A DNA stretch of 45,622 bases from Bacteroidota bacterium. GTDB taxonomy: Bacteria; Bacteroidota; Bacteroidia; B-17B0; Aurantibacillaceae. Shown here in pieces: positions 1 through 8,730 of the stretch. The notes beneath the pieces are model-generated. The model did no database searches and was not told where the DNA came from. It saw only the letters and a program-made list of their open reading frames with translations. The translations under genes and the position numbers were made by a program. How positions within the stretch are numbered: the stretch's first letter is position 1; each line of letters starts with the position of its first letter. The stretch spans positions 1 through 45,622 of the forward strand of contig JAAFIL010000028.1 of the NCBI GenBank assembly GCA_013297775.1, written 5' to 3'.

Positions 1-35
1 GCTGGTTTGTACTCTTTTATATCTTTCCATTTCAT
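1..35 (-). CDS. possible 5' end of a gene leaving the window
   Basis: An ATG on the minus strand at 35 opens a frame that runs off the left edge and reads MKWKDIKEYKP. Eleven residues are too few to assign a family. The call rests only on the start codon and the open frame. It could be chance. Confidence 0.2.
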   Translation of the reverse strand, partial: MKWKDIKEYKP

Positions 36-126
36 ACTCTAATTTCTGAAACAATAACGGCTCTTTTAACAACACTTTATTTTGTTTTTAAAAGTAGAAT
101 GTGAATTATGAAAGAGGTCTATTCTA

Positions 127-288
127 ATACCAATATCGGTTCTAAAAGATACAAGTTGAACCAGAATTATTTTTCTTTTAGGCTACGAAAAAATTATAGG
201 CGTAGCAAGGCCTACGGGTATAATTTTTGAGGAAGTATAAGAGAAAAAGAAACTGGGTCAACGTATCTTTTAGAAATGATGTTGGTAT
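127..288 (+). repeat. MITE-like full-length palindrome, copy A
   Basis: A 162-bp element whose two halves are imperfect inverted repeats. The ends read ATACCAATATC and GATGTTGGTAT, followed inward on each arm by TTCTAAAAGATAC, TTGA-CCAG and a T-rich stretch. The arms meet at a central hairpin built from AAAAATTATA and CGTAG. An almost identical copy lies in the opposite orientation at 13399-13559, with two internal mismatches plus a change at the last base. It has no coding capacity. Known biology: such elements are usually mobilised in trans by a transposase elsewhere in the genome. I see no clear target-site duplication. Confidence 0.85.
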
Positions 289-322
289 AAAGCCCTACTT
301 TCTTAAAATTTGATATAAACAT

Positions 323-350
323 AAAAGCCATCTTTGCAGATGGCTTTTTA
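323..350 (-). terminator. intrinsic terminator, probably bidirectional
   Basis: A 10-bp perfect stem, AAAAGCCATC with GATGGCTTTT, closes a 6-base loop (TTTGCA). T-runs lie on both sides. It sits 49 bp beyond the stop codon of the minus-strand porin gene at 399, so it most likely ends that lipoprotein-porin transcript. Confidence 0.8.
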
Positions 351-398
351 GATTGCTAATGTTTTATCCCCATGAAACAATTAGCAAACGTGTTTGTA

Positions 399-1922
399 TT
401 AAAACTTACACCCCAAAGAAAAGACAAAAAGTGTGCCAACATTTGTTAATTTACTTTTTTGAATGTACGATGGGCGTAACAAATAAAAATCTTCGCGGGT
501 TACTTGTTGTTGGTACGTTAAATCGAAATACAGCCCCGAGCGGGTGCGTAAACCTCCACCAAAACTTAAAATATTGCGTACTTGGTTACCGCTAAACATA
601 TCGCCGAAAGGACTGCCATAACTGGCATAACCCAAACGAATGAAGGCTGGCATTAAATTTAACTCGCCGCCAAACCTAAAATTGTGCGCCGTTTTATATT
701 TGTTTTTGATAACCACATTAACGCCTTCAAAGTCTTTCGGGTTATCGCTGCCCAAAATGGCTTTCCCATAATTAATGCCTTCATAATCTACACCAACAAC
801 TAATAGTTTTTTAAACACAAATGCCGCACAAGCTCCGTATCGGGTTGGGGTAACTAAAGTATATTCAAAAATCCCTTCGTTATCAGGAAACGCACCTTCC
901 GTTGTTTTTCCAGTATCCCAGTTCACTCTTAAGCTATAACTGAACCGATCGGTTAAGTTAAAAAAGGTGGGGGTATGTACATAAGCCCCCAAACGAAAAA
1001 ATTCGTTAGCGCGCACTAAAAATCCTAATTTAAGGTTGTAGCCATTGCCCGACGTTGAAAACGTTTCGGTATAATTCATGCTCTTAAATCCTAATAAATC
1101 AGGATAAAACGCCGTAACAGGTAAATTACTATAGGAGGTCGTAAACGTATTGTTGGCCAAGCGAGTTACTTGCATACTGTCTTTATCATCTGCATCAGTA
1201 TGGGCCGAGGTGTATTCGTATTTAATGGAGGGAATGCCCAAACTGGCACCTATGTAAAAAATATCTTTATACCCATAGGTATAACCCAAAGCTGTTTCGT
1301 TTAGGCGACCTGTGGTTTGAATTTCGCGGTTTTGCAATACCGTTTTATTAGGATCTACAAACGAGTAATAACTATTAGGAATGGATGCTGTATCTATTAA
1401 AAAGACATTAAACGCCAGACCCTCGTAAGCCCCATTTAAAGAAGCGATGTTATTGCCCGTGGCAAAGCTAAGCATGTCGTTAGCCATAGATTTGTTGGTG
1501 CGTGCCGAGTAGCGGGTACTGGCATTAAAATTTTGCAATTGCGTGCTTGATAAACCAATGGAATGTCTTTCTTCTGGGTGTTTTTTGCTTTGCCACGACC
1601 CCGCTATCCCAAAATTACCATAAGCAAAATTGGCTTTTGACAAATCTGTTTTGTTGCCATAATGTTCGGTTTCGCTCGAGTTAACACGCAAGCCAAACGA
1701 GAAATTCATTTCGCCCTTTCGGTAAACGCCGATACCCGCTGGATTATAGTTTAAACAACTCACATCGGCACCAATAGCACCAAAAGCACCGCCCATGGCT
1801 TTAAATCGTGCACTTCCACCAACACCACCTTGCGAATACCTTAGCGCATCTAAATCATTTTGTGCTTTAACGAAGGGTATAAAACTAAAAAAAGTAAATA
1901 GGTAATAAACAAATCTAGGCAT
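399..1922 (-). CDS. outer-membrane beta-barrel protein, OmpP1/FadL/TodX-like
   Basis: A 507-residue protein with a signal peptide (about residues 1-20, ending FVKAQ). The mature N-terminus carries the motif pattern of the FadL/OmpP1 superfamily: RYSQGGVGGSARFKAMGGA, then GAIGADVSCLNYNPAGIG. The rest alternates short polar and aromatic beta-strand segments, as in a barrel, and the last residue is Phe (GCKF), as expected for BAM-dependent barrels. It probably allows uptake of a hydrophobic compound across the outer membrane; the substrate cannot be read from sequence. It lies 8 bp downstream of the repeat-rich lipoprotein gene on the same strand, so the two are likely co-transcribed and end at the terminator at 323-350. 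Confidence 0.85.
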   Translation of the reverse strand: MPRFVYYLFTFFSFIPFVKAQNDLDALRYSQGGVGGSARFKAMGGAFGAIGADVSCLNYNPAGIGVYRKGEMNFSFGLRVNSSETEHYGNKTDLSKANFAYGNFGIAGSWQSKKHPEERHSIGLSSTQLQNFNASTRYSARTNKSMANDMLSFATGNNIASLNGAYEGLAFNVFLIDTASIPNSYYSFVDPNKTVLQNREIQTTGRLNETALGYTYGYKDIFYIGASLGIPSIKYEYTSAHTDADDKDSMQVTRLANNTFTTSYSNLPVTAFYPDLLGFKSMNYTETFSTSGNGYNLKLGFLVRANEFFRLGAYVHTPTFFNLTDRFSYSLRVNWDTGKTTEGAFPDNEGIFEYTLVTPTRYGACAAFVFKKLLVVGVDYEGINYGKAILGSDNPKDFEGVNVVIKNKYKTAHNFRFGGELNLMPAFIRLGYASYGSPFGDMFSGNQVRNILSFGGGLRTRSGLYFDLTYQQQVTREDFYLLRPSYIQKSKLTNVGTLFVFSLGCKF

Positions 1923-1930
1923 ACGCTTGC

Positions 1931-3271
1931 TTAACGTGGACGTGAACCTCCTGAACCACCGCCGCTTCCTCGTGGGCTAGAGTTGCCGCCGCCCGAATTA
2001 GAACCACCTGAGCCCCCACCAATGCTACGATTAGTCCCCGTATTGGTATTCCAATCGGTAGCTGGTGTTTGAGAAATTTTTCCACTGTTTAAACGGTTAT
2101 TTCCACGACTTGGCGCAGTAGTGTTTGAATTATCGGTAGAAGAAGGATTATTAGAAATCGTTGTTCCGGAGTTTGTATTTTCATCGGCACGTTCAATGCG
2201 ATTGCGCGTCCAATTTAACAAACCTCCATCTTGGGCGTTACGACCTCCAGATACTCCGTTTGTAGTGGATGCGCCGCCATTACTCATTGAATTTACACCT
2301 TCGTTATTTGTAATTGTATTGTTTCGTTCAGTTCCGCGAATTCTTTGTGGGCGCGCCTCTTCACTAAATTTCGGTGTTGCTTCTTGCTTGGCAATAACTG
2401 AATTAAAAAATTGACGCGAAGCACTTTCAGCCTCATTTACACTCATACCTGCAAAAGAAGTGCGCGAACTGTTTCCACCCGCAGAAGAAGTGCGCGGACC
2501 TACATGGCTATACCCACTATTTTGATCAAAGCTATTGAAATACCCCCAACCACCATTGTTTCCCCAGCCGTTGTTACCCCAGCCGTTGTTACCCCAACCG
2601 TTGTTACCCCAACCGTTGTTACCCCAACCGTTGTTGCCCCAACCATTGTTTCCCCAGCCGTTGTTCCAACCATTATTGCCCCAACCATTGTTCCAACCGT
2701 TGTTGCCCCAGCCATTATTCCAACCAGTGTTTCCCCAACCATTGTTCCAGCCGTTGTTTCCCCAGCCGTTGTTCCAACCATTATTACCCCAGCCGTTATT
2801 GCCCACGCCAACCCCTAATCCCCAACCATTGTTGAACTGATTAAATTGTGCGCCAGGCATCATGCCCCAAGTAGGCGAACTATAAATACTATTACCATAA
2901 AACGCAGGGTTACCCGAATACCAATAGTTGTTAGTGTACCAATTGTCATAATACCCTGTACCATTTAATGGATTGTGAAAACGACGTACACGCGAAGCAT
3001 ATTCGTAATCGTAATAATCGTCTTTATCAAAACTTGGATCTTTGTAATACGGATTTGCATCGTCTTTAGCCTTTTGAGCCAAACGTTCGTTTTCTGCTTT
3101 TTGATTTTGTTCAGCTCTTTGCTTCGCTTTTTCGGCGGCAGCTAAGGTGGCTAAACGTTTTTCTTCGGTGGGATTGGCATACACATCGTCTGTAACGCCA
3201 GCCATTTGCGAAGATTGACAAGAAACCAACGCTATACTTAACGAACAAATGCCTATAACTAATTTTCTCAT
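1931..3271 (-). CDS. lipoprotein with Asn-Gly-Trp tandem repeats
   Basis: A 446-residue protein. The N-terminus MRKLVIGICSLSIALVSC is a lipoprotein signal with lipobox L-V-S-C (Cys18), so it should be lipid-anchored. After a charged Ala/Lys/Glu-rich segment (about 40-75) and a Tyr-rich stretch come units of NNGWNNGWG and then NNGWG (about 155-240). The C-terminal third is Ser/Gly/Asn-rich and disordered, ending in GGSGGSRPR. I see no catalytic motif. It is first in a likely two-gene operon with the porin, 8 bp apart. A structural or surface-associated role is plausible, but the function is unknown. The repetitive DNA leaves long open frames on both strands that are not genes. Confidence 0.8.
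   Translation of the reverse strand: MRKLVIGICSLSIALVSCQSSQMAGVTDDVYANPTEEKRLATLAAAEKAKQRAEQNQKAENERLAQKAKDDANPYYKDPSFDKDDYYDYEYASRVRRFHNPLNGTGYYDNWYTNNYWYSGNPAFYGNSIYSSPTWGMMPGAQFNQFNNGWGLGVGVGNNGWGNNGWNNGWGNNGWNNGWGNTGWNNGWGNNGWNNGWGNNGWNNGWGNNGWGNNGWGNNGWGNNGWGNNGWGNNGWGNNGGWGYFNSFDQNSGYSHVGPRTSSAGGNSSRTSFAGMSVNEAESASRQFFNSVIAKQEATPKFSEEARPQRIRGTERNNTITNNEGVNSMSNGGASTTNGVSGGRNAQDGGLLNWTRNRIERADENTNSGTTISNNPSSTDNSNTTAPSRGNNRLNSGKISQTPATDWNTNTGTNRSIGGGSGGSNSGGGNSSPRGSGGGSGGSRPR
2550..2805 (-). repeat. in-frame tandem repeat encoding NNGWG units
   Basis: Degenerate 15- and 27-bp units (plus-strand words such as CCCCAACCGTTGTTA) are repeated head to tail and stay in frame with the lipoprotein. 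Two patterns follow each other: about five NNGWNNGWG units, then about seven NNGWG units. This suggests expansion by slippage or unequal exchange, and copy number may vary between strains. Confidence 0.85.
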
Positions 3272-3410
3272 GTTGAAAATGTTTTAATTTAGCGGGAGAT
3301 TATATGTAAATTTACGACTTTTTACCTAGTTTTCCCACACTTAGCATATTTTAAGTTTTAGTACTGGTAAAAGGGTTTAGAATACATACATTTTAACAAT
3401 TATAAAGAAT

Positions 3411-4889
3411 ATGAGCAAAGTAATTACACCTCGCGAACAAGATTATAGCAAATGGTATAACGATTTGGTGAAAGAAGCCGATTTGGCCGACCACAGTGCC
3501 GTTAAAGGGTGTATGGTTATTAAACCAGGGGGTTATGCAATATGGGAAAATATGCAAAAGGTATTAGACCGTATGTTTAAAGAAACCGGACACGTTAATG
3601 CCTATTTCCCAATCTTTATTCCTAAAAGTTTATTTGAAGCCGAAGAAAAAAATGCAGAGGGTTTTGCTAAGGAATGCGCCGTTGTAACGCATTACCGCCT
3701 CAAATCGAGCCCAACCGAAAAAGGGAAATTAATTGTGGATCCCGACGCTAAGTTAGAAGAAGAATTAATTGTTAGACCCACCAGCGAGGCCATCATTTGG
3801 AACACTTACAAAGGTTGGATTCAAAGCTACCGCGATTTACCAATTTTAGTAAACCAATGGGCCAACGTGGTGAGGTGGGAAATGCGAACACGTTTGTTTT
3901 TGCGGACCGCCGAATTTTTATGGCAAGAGGGACATACTGCACATGCCACGCGCGAAGAGGCCATTGAAGAAACTACAAAAATGTTAGAGGTATATGCCGA
4001 TTTTGTAGAAAACTACATGGCTGTACCCGTTACTAAAGGAATAAAAACTGCTAACGAACGCTTTGCCGGCGCCGACGAAACCTATTGCATAGAAGCATTA
4101 ATGCAAGATGGAAAAGCACTTCAAGCCGGAACATCGCACTTTTTAGGGCAAAATTTTGCAAAAGCATTTGATGTAAAATTTGCTGATAAAACGGGGAAGC
4201 TAGACTATGTGTGGGCTACCAGTTGGGGCGTTAGTACCCGCTTAATGGGAGCACTTATTATGAGCCACAGCGATAATAATGGATTAGTGGTGCCTCCTAA
4301 ATTAGCCGCCACACAAGTAGTTATTGTGCCTATTTACAAAGGCGAAGAGGGCTTGAAAACCATTACCGAAGCCGTAAAGCCGCTCATACAACGTTTACGT
4401 GACAAACAAATTTTAGTGAAATTGGATGACCGCGATACACAACGCCCAGGTTTTAAATTTGCAGAACACGAGTTAAAAGGCGTGCCCGTGCGCATTGGTA
4501 TTGGCGAACGTGATTTGGCCAATGGCACAATTGAAGTAGCCCGTCGAGATGAATTAACCAAAGAAGTAATTGCCTTAGCCGATGCCGAAACCTATATAGA
4601 ACAGTTGCTCATCGCCATTCAAGATAATTTATTGAACCGAGCCCGCGAACGGCAAAAACGCTTAACGACTGAAGTAGATACTTTTGAAGAATTTAAAAAG
4701 GTGTTAGATGAAAAAACGGGATTCATTTATGCACACTGGGATGGCACACCTGAAACAGAAGAAAAAATTAAACAAGAAACCAAGGCAACCATTCGGTGCA
4801 TTCCGCTTCATAATAAACAAGAAGCGGGAGTATGTGTTTATAGTGGTAAACCTAGTCAACAAAGGGTTTTGTTTGCTAGAGCGTATTAA
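3411..4889 (+). CDS. proS: prolyl-tRNA synthetase, archaeal/eukaryotic-like short type
   Basis: A 492-residue class II aminoacyl-tRNA synthetase that charges tRNA-Pro in the cytoplasm. Class II signatures are clear: [16 protein letters not shown] (about 122-137), then [13 protein letters not shown] (motif 2) and [17 protein letters not shown]. The anticodon-binding domain starts near [14 protein letters not shown] (about 302). The tail, [19 protein letters not shown] ending FARAY, is typical of the ProRS type that lacks the bacterial editing insertion, and the length fits. The ATG at 3411 is preceded by an AT-rich leader without a Shine-Dalgarno sequence. hutU starts 18 bp downstream and may be co-transcribed. 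Confidence 0.97.
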   Translation: MSKVITPREQDYSKWYNDLVKEADLADHSAVKGCMVIKPGGYAIWENMQKVLDRMFKETGHVNAYFPIFIPKSLFEAEEKNAEGFAKECAVVTHYRLKSSPTEKGKLIVDPDAKLEEELIVRPTSEAIIWNTYKGWIQSYRDLPILVNQWANVVRWEMRTRLFLRTAEFLWQEGHTAHATREEAIEETTKMLEVYADFVENYMAVPVTKGIKTANERFAGADETYCIEALMQDGKALQAGTSHFLGQNFAKAFDVKFADKTGKLDYVWATSWGVSTRLMGALIMSHSDNNGLVVPPKLAATQVVIVPIYKGEEGLKTITEAVKPLIQRLRDKQILVKLDDRDTQRPGFKFAEHELKGVPVRIGIGERDLANGTIEVARRDELTKEVIALADAETYIEQLLIAIQDNLLNRARERQKRLTTEVDTFEEFKKVLDEKTGFIYAHWDGTPETEEKIKQETKATIRCIPLHNKQEAGVCVYSGKPSQQRVLFARAY

Positions 4890-4907
4890 AAATTTAATGG
4901 CCAGTCA

Positions 4908-6935
4908 ATGGATATAACTACATTTCAACAACAAATTTTAGCGGGAATTTCTAAAACATTGCCGCCAGTTAAACCGTACGAGTCTGAAATTAATCATGCG
5001 CCTAAACGCAAAGCCATTCTTTCGCGAACCGAAAAAAAATTAGCCATTGCCAATGCCTTGCGCTATTTTGAAGCACCGCACCACTCTGTTTTAGCCGAAG
5101 AATTTTTAAACGAGTTACACACTTACGGCCGCATTTATATGTATCGGTTTCGACCCGATTATAAAATTTATGCCCGTCCCATTAACGACTATCCGCATCA
5201 GTCGAAACAAGCGGCTGCCATTATGCACATGTTGAGCAATAACCTCGACTATGCAGTGGCACAGCACCCACACGAGTTAATTACTTATGGTGGAAATGGT
5301 GCCGTTTTTCAAAACTGGGCGCAGTATTTGCTAACCATGCAGTATTTGGCCACCATGACGGATGAACAAACCTTGGTACTTTATAGCGGACACCCCATGG
5401 GCTTATACCCCTCGCACAAAGAGGCACCGCGCTTGGTTATTACCAACGGCATGATGATTCCAAATTATAGCAAACCCGATGATTGGGAAAAGTTTAACGC
5501 ATTGGGAGTTACCCAATATGGTCAAATGACTGCCGGTAGCTTTATGTACATTGGTCCGCAGGGTATTGTACATGGCACTACCATAACGGTAATGAATGCA
5601 GCCCGAAAAAAATTTAAAACCGAAGCCGAGCGTAAAGGCAAACTTTTTGTAACCTGTGGTTTAGGCGGCATGAGTGGTGCACAGCCCAAAGCCGCTAAAA
5701 TAGCAGGCTTAGTTTCAATCACCGCCGAAATAAATCCGAAGGCGGTACACACCCGCCACGCTCAGGCTTGGGTAGATGAGGTTTATACAAATTTACCCGA
5801 TTTAATTCATCGTGTAAAACAAGCACAAGCAGCTAAAGAAGCAGTAAGCCTAGCCTATCAAGGCAATGTAGTAGAATTGTGGGAAGGATTGTTGGCAGAG
5901 GAGATCATGGTGGATATTGGCTCTGACCAATCTTCGCTGCATAACCCTTGGGCGGGCGGTTATTATCCCGCAGGGTTTTCGTTAGAAGAAGCTAATCGAA
6001 TGATGGCCGATGAACCCGAATTGTTTAAAAAAGAAATTCAAAAAACGTTAGTACGACACATCAACGCCATTAATACTTATGCAGCCAAGGGCATGTATTT
6101 TTTTGATTATGGTAATGCTTTTTTATTAGAAGTATCAAGGGCTGGAGGCGATGTGTTGGCCAACGATAACTCGGGTAATTTTAAATACAATAGTTACGTT
6201 CAAGATATTTTAGGCCCTATGTGTTTCGATTATGGTTTTGGTCCGTTTCGGTGGGTTTGTACCAGTGCCAACCCAACTGATTTAGCCATTACCGATGCCT
6301 TAGCATTGCAGGCTTTGGAAGAGTTATACAAAGAGGCTCCCCCCGAAATACAACAGCAATTGCAAGATAACATTGTATGGATTAGAGATGCCACTCAAAA
6401 TAATTTAGTGGTGGGTTCTCAAGCGCGCATTTTATATGCCGATAGCGAAGGTCGCATTGCCATTGCCCGTGCTATTAATAAGGCCATTAAAGAAGGACGT
6501 ATTTCGGCACCCGTTGTATTGGGGCGCGATCATCACGATGTAAGTGGCACCGACTCGCCATACCGCGAAACCTCTAACATTTACGACGGCAGCCGTTTTA
6601 CAGCCGATATGGCCGTGCAAAATTTTGTAGGCGATGCGTTTAGAGGTGCTACATGGATTAGTTTACACAACGGCGGTGGAGTTGGTTGGGGCGAAGTGAT
6701 AAATGGAGGGTTTGGCTTGGTGTTAGATGGAAGTGCTGATGCCGACCGACGTTTAGAGCAAATGTTATTTTGGGATGTGAACAACGGAATCTCGCGCCGA
6801 GCTTGGGCACGCAACACCGAAGCCGTTTTTGCTATTAAACGCGAAATGCAGCGCACACCACAGTTAAAAGTAACCCTTCCTAATTTGGTAGATGAAACCA
6901 TTCTTCAGAATTTGTTGCCAGCACCAAAAGACTAG
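4908..6935 (+). CDS. hutU: urocanate hydratase, long form
   Basis: A 675-residue enzyme that converts urocanate to 4-imidazolone-5-propionate in histidine degradation, using NAD+ as an electrophilic cofactor. Recognisable urocanase segments are YGGNGAVFQNWAQYLLTMQY, YSGHPMGLYPSHKEAPR, GSFMYIGPQGIVHGTT and the NAD-binding glycine segment VTCGLGGMSGAQPKAA. The C-terminal part contains GRDHHDVSGTDSPYRET and the Gly-rich SLHNGGGVGWGEVINGG. It is over 100 residues longer than the usual ~550-residue proteobacterial enzyme and matches the long form. No other hut gene lies in the window, so the pathway is completed elsewhere or the gene acts alone. Its start lies 18 bp after proS. Confidence 0.95.
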   Translation: MDITTFQQQILAGISKTLPPVKPYESEINHAPKRKAILSRTEKKLAIANALRYFEAPHHSVLAEEFLNELHTYGRIYMYRFRPDYKIYARPINDYPHQSKQAAAIMHMLSNNLDYAVAQHPHELITYGGNGAVFQNWAQYLLTMQYLATMTDEQTLVLYSGHPMGLYPSHKEAPRLVITNGMMIPNYSKPDDWEKFNALGVTQYGQMTAGSFMYIGPQGIVHGTTITVMNAARKKFKTEAERKGKLFVTCGLGGMSGAQPKAAKIAGLVSITAEINPKAVHTRHAQAWVDEVYTNLPDLIHRVKQAQAAKEAVSLAYQGNVVELWEGLLAEEIMVDIGSDQSSLHNPWAGGYYPAGFSLEEANRMMADEPELFKKEIQKTLVRHINAINTYAAKGMYFFDYGNAFLLEVSRAGGDVLANDNSGNFKYNSYVQDILGPMCFDYGFGPFRWVCTSANPTDLAITDALALQALEELYKEAPPEIQQQLQDNIVWIRDATQNNLVVGSQARILYADSEGRIAIARAINKAIKEGRISAPVVLGRDHHDVSGTDSPYRETSNIYDGSRFTADMAVQNFVGDAFRGATWISLHNGGGVGWGEVINGGFGLVLDGSADADRRLEQMLFWDVNNGISRRAWARNTEAVFAIKREMQRTPQLKVTLPNLVDETILQNLLPAPKD

Positions 6936-6944
6936 TTAACATAA

Positions 6945-8162
6945 GTGATAACAAACAATAGAACCTTAATTTTTTTAAAACTTGTTTTAATACCTTACCT
7001 AAACAGTATCAAACGTTCACAAACATATTTAACTAAAATAGTGTGCCTACTTATGTTGTGTGGTTGGGCATGGCGCATGAATAGCCAAAACATAAGCCAA
7101 GTTGAAAAACAACTCGAATTGGCTAAAAGCGATACCTCAAAAGTGGATGTGTTATTAGAGTTAAGCCGATTGAATTCTGGAAATGATCCATTTAAAGCGT
7201 ATCAATACGCACGTCAAGCCGATTCAATTTCTCAAAAAAGTAAGTTTAGTAAAGGCCAAATTAAAGCAGTATTAGCTATGGCTATAGCCCGCGAAAATGC
7301 TGGTGCTTACGCCAATGCGGTGGAGTTAAATGAGCAGGCTTTTATATTAGCCGAAACGAATCGGTTAGAAGAATTAAAGGCTAAAAGTTTACTCAATTTA
7401 AGTAATGTTTATTTTGCCTCGGGCGACCTAGTGAGTTCCACAACATACATTAAACAAGCAATTGTTATTTACGAAAAAATTCAAGATAAAAAAGGACGCG
7501 CCTATAGTTATATGGCATTTGGCAATATAGCTGGCGAATCGAAGCAATATGAGGAGGCCATTAACTGGTATCAAAAAAGTTTAGCCATTAAACAACAACT
7601 TAACGATGAAATGGGTATTGCGAAAACCTTATCGAACATTGGGCTTATTTTAAAATTACAAGGTAAATACGACGAGGCTTTAGAATATAGTTTTAAAAGT
7701 TTGGAAATTAAAAAACGACTCTCGAATGCTAATAGTGTTAGTAATACATTAAGTACCGTATCTGAAATTTATTTATTAAAAGAAGATGTATTAAATGGCT
7801 TAGAGTATGCTAAAAGTGCTTACGACTATGCACAAAGAGGAGGTAATTTGTATTACAAAAAAACAGCACTTAATCAACTCGTTATCGTTTATACAAAAAT
7901 GAAAGCCTATCGCGAATTGCTATCGGCTTTAGAAGCGTATAAATTAAATGTGGATAGTTTAATGGCTTGGGAGAAAACGCAAGAGGCTGAAAAAAAACAA
8001 CGAACCAATCAATTTGCGGCTTTGCAACACGAAAGTACAAAATCCACTACTGTCAATTCCATTTCGGCAGAGGCTGTTAAACACTTAAAACATTGGCTTA
8101 TTGCTTTAACTGGTGTTAGCACATTGCTTTTGGGTTTACTTATATGGAAATGGAAAAAGTAA
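6945..8162 (+). CDS. TPR-repeat membrane protein without a kinase domain
   Basis: The frame begins at a GTG 9 bp after the hutU stop; a GTG at 7041 or ATG at 7053 would give a more normal signal peptide (MLCGWAWRMNSQ). Several tetratricopeptide repeats follow, e.g. GRAYSYMAFGNIAGESKQYE, then EEAINWYQKSLAIKQQL and DEALEYSFKSLEIKKRL. After a charged linker there is one C-terminal transmembrane helix, WLIALTGVSTLLLGLLIWKW, and the protein stops two residues later. In Bacteroidota this layout (export signal, TPRs, membrane helix) is usually followed by a histidine kinase or HTH output domain. Here none is present and the next gene is convergent, 7 bp away. It could be a stand-alone scaffold or sensor, or a truncated regulator. 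Confidence 0.8.
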   Translation: MITNNRTLIFLKLVLIPYLNSIKRSQTYLTKIVCLLMLCGWAWRMNSQNISQVEKQLELAKSDTSKVDVLLELSRLNSGNDPFKAYQYARQADSISQKSKFSKGQIKAVLAMAIARENAGAYANAVELNEQAFILAETNRLEELKAKSLLNLSNVYFASGDLVSSTTYIKQAIVIYEKIQDKKGRAYSYMAFGNIAGESKQYEEAINWYQKSLAIKQQLNDEMGIAKTLSNIGLILKLQGKYDEALEYSFKSLEIKKRLSNANSVSNTLSTVSEIYLLKEDVLNGLEYAKSAYDYAQRGGNLYYKKTALNQLVIVYTKMKAYRELLSALEAYKLNVDSLMAWEKTQEAEKKQRTNQFAALQHESTKSTTVNSISAEAVKHLKHWLIALTGVSTLLLGLLIWKWKK

Positions 8163-8169
8163 ACCAAGC

Positions 8170-8730
8170 TTATACATTATCCGTAAAATGACGTTTCCCC
8201 TTATCTTGCAAAAATTTTTCGGTGTTATAAGTTTTACTTTTGTTTTTAGCTATGGAGAGTGTATCCCAATGGGTTTCTTTTAAAGCCTTAGCAGCAAAAA
8301 TAAGTTGCCCTATGTGGTAAGGGTAATGACACAATTGGCGAATGATGGCTTCGGTAACGGTATGCCCTTCATTACGAATATAAATGATTTGCTGCATATC
8401 GTTTTCTGATAAACTTTTTAAGGTATCTAGCAAACAATTCCAGCCCTTGTTCCAAAGTGCCATTACGGCTTCGCGCGAGCTAAATTCATTTTCAAATTCG
8501 GCATCTCGGTTTCGCCATTCTTTTTCGCCGTCGCTAGTTAAAAAATCTGTCCAGCGGCTTAACATATTTCCCGAAAGGTGTTTAACAATACTGGCAATGC
8601 TGTTGCTATCTTCGTTTAATTGAATAAATAATTGTTCGTCGTTAACCTGCATCATGGCTTTTTCGCCCAAGGTTTTATAGTACAAAAATTGTTTAATACT
8701 ACTTTCTAAAAAGTTTTTATCGGTACTCAT
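8170..8730 (-). CDS. DinB-like protein of the DUF1572 type
   Basis: A 186-residue all-helical protein. It has the His arrangement of DinB-like metal-binding four-helix bundles: one His in SIASIVKHLSGNMLSRW (about residue 50) and two in RQLCHYPYHIGQLIFAAK (about 134-138). These three His would bind a divalent metal. Family knowledge: DinB relatives include thiol-dependent transferases, but DUF1572 members have no established reaction. The ATG overlaps the mtaB stop codon (ATGA), so the two genes are translationally coupled. Confidence 0.8.
   Translation of the reverse strand: MSTDKNFLESSIKQFLYYKTLGEKAMMQVNDEQLFIQLNEDSNSIASIVKHLSGNMLSRWTDFLTSDGEKEWRNRDAEFENEFSSREAVMALWNKGWNCLLDTLKSLSENDMQQIIYIRNEGHTVTEAIIRQLCHYPYHIGQLIFAAKALKETHWDTLSIAKNKSKTYNTEKFLQDKGKRHFTDNV

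Noticed and set aside
2411-2840. Long open frames on the plus strand and in another minus frame (Pro/Leu-Gln or Val/Thr repeats)
   Set aside because: By-products of the NNGWG repeat of the lipoprotein gene; periodic, without start context.
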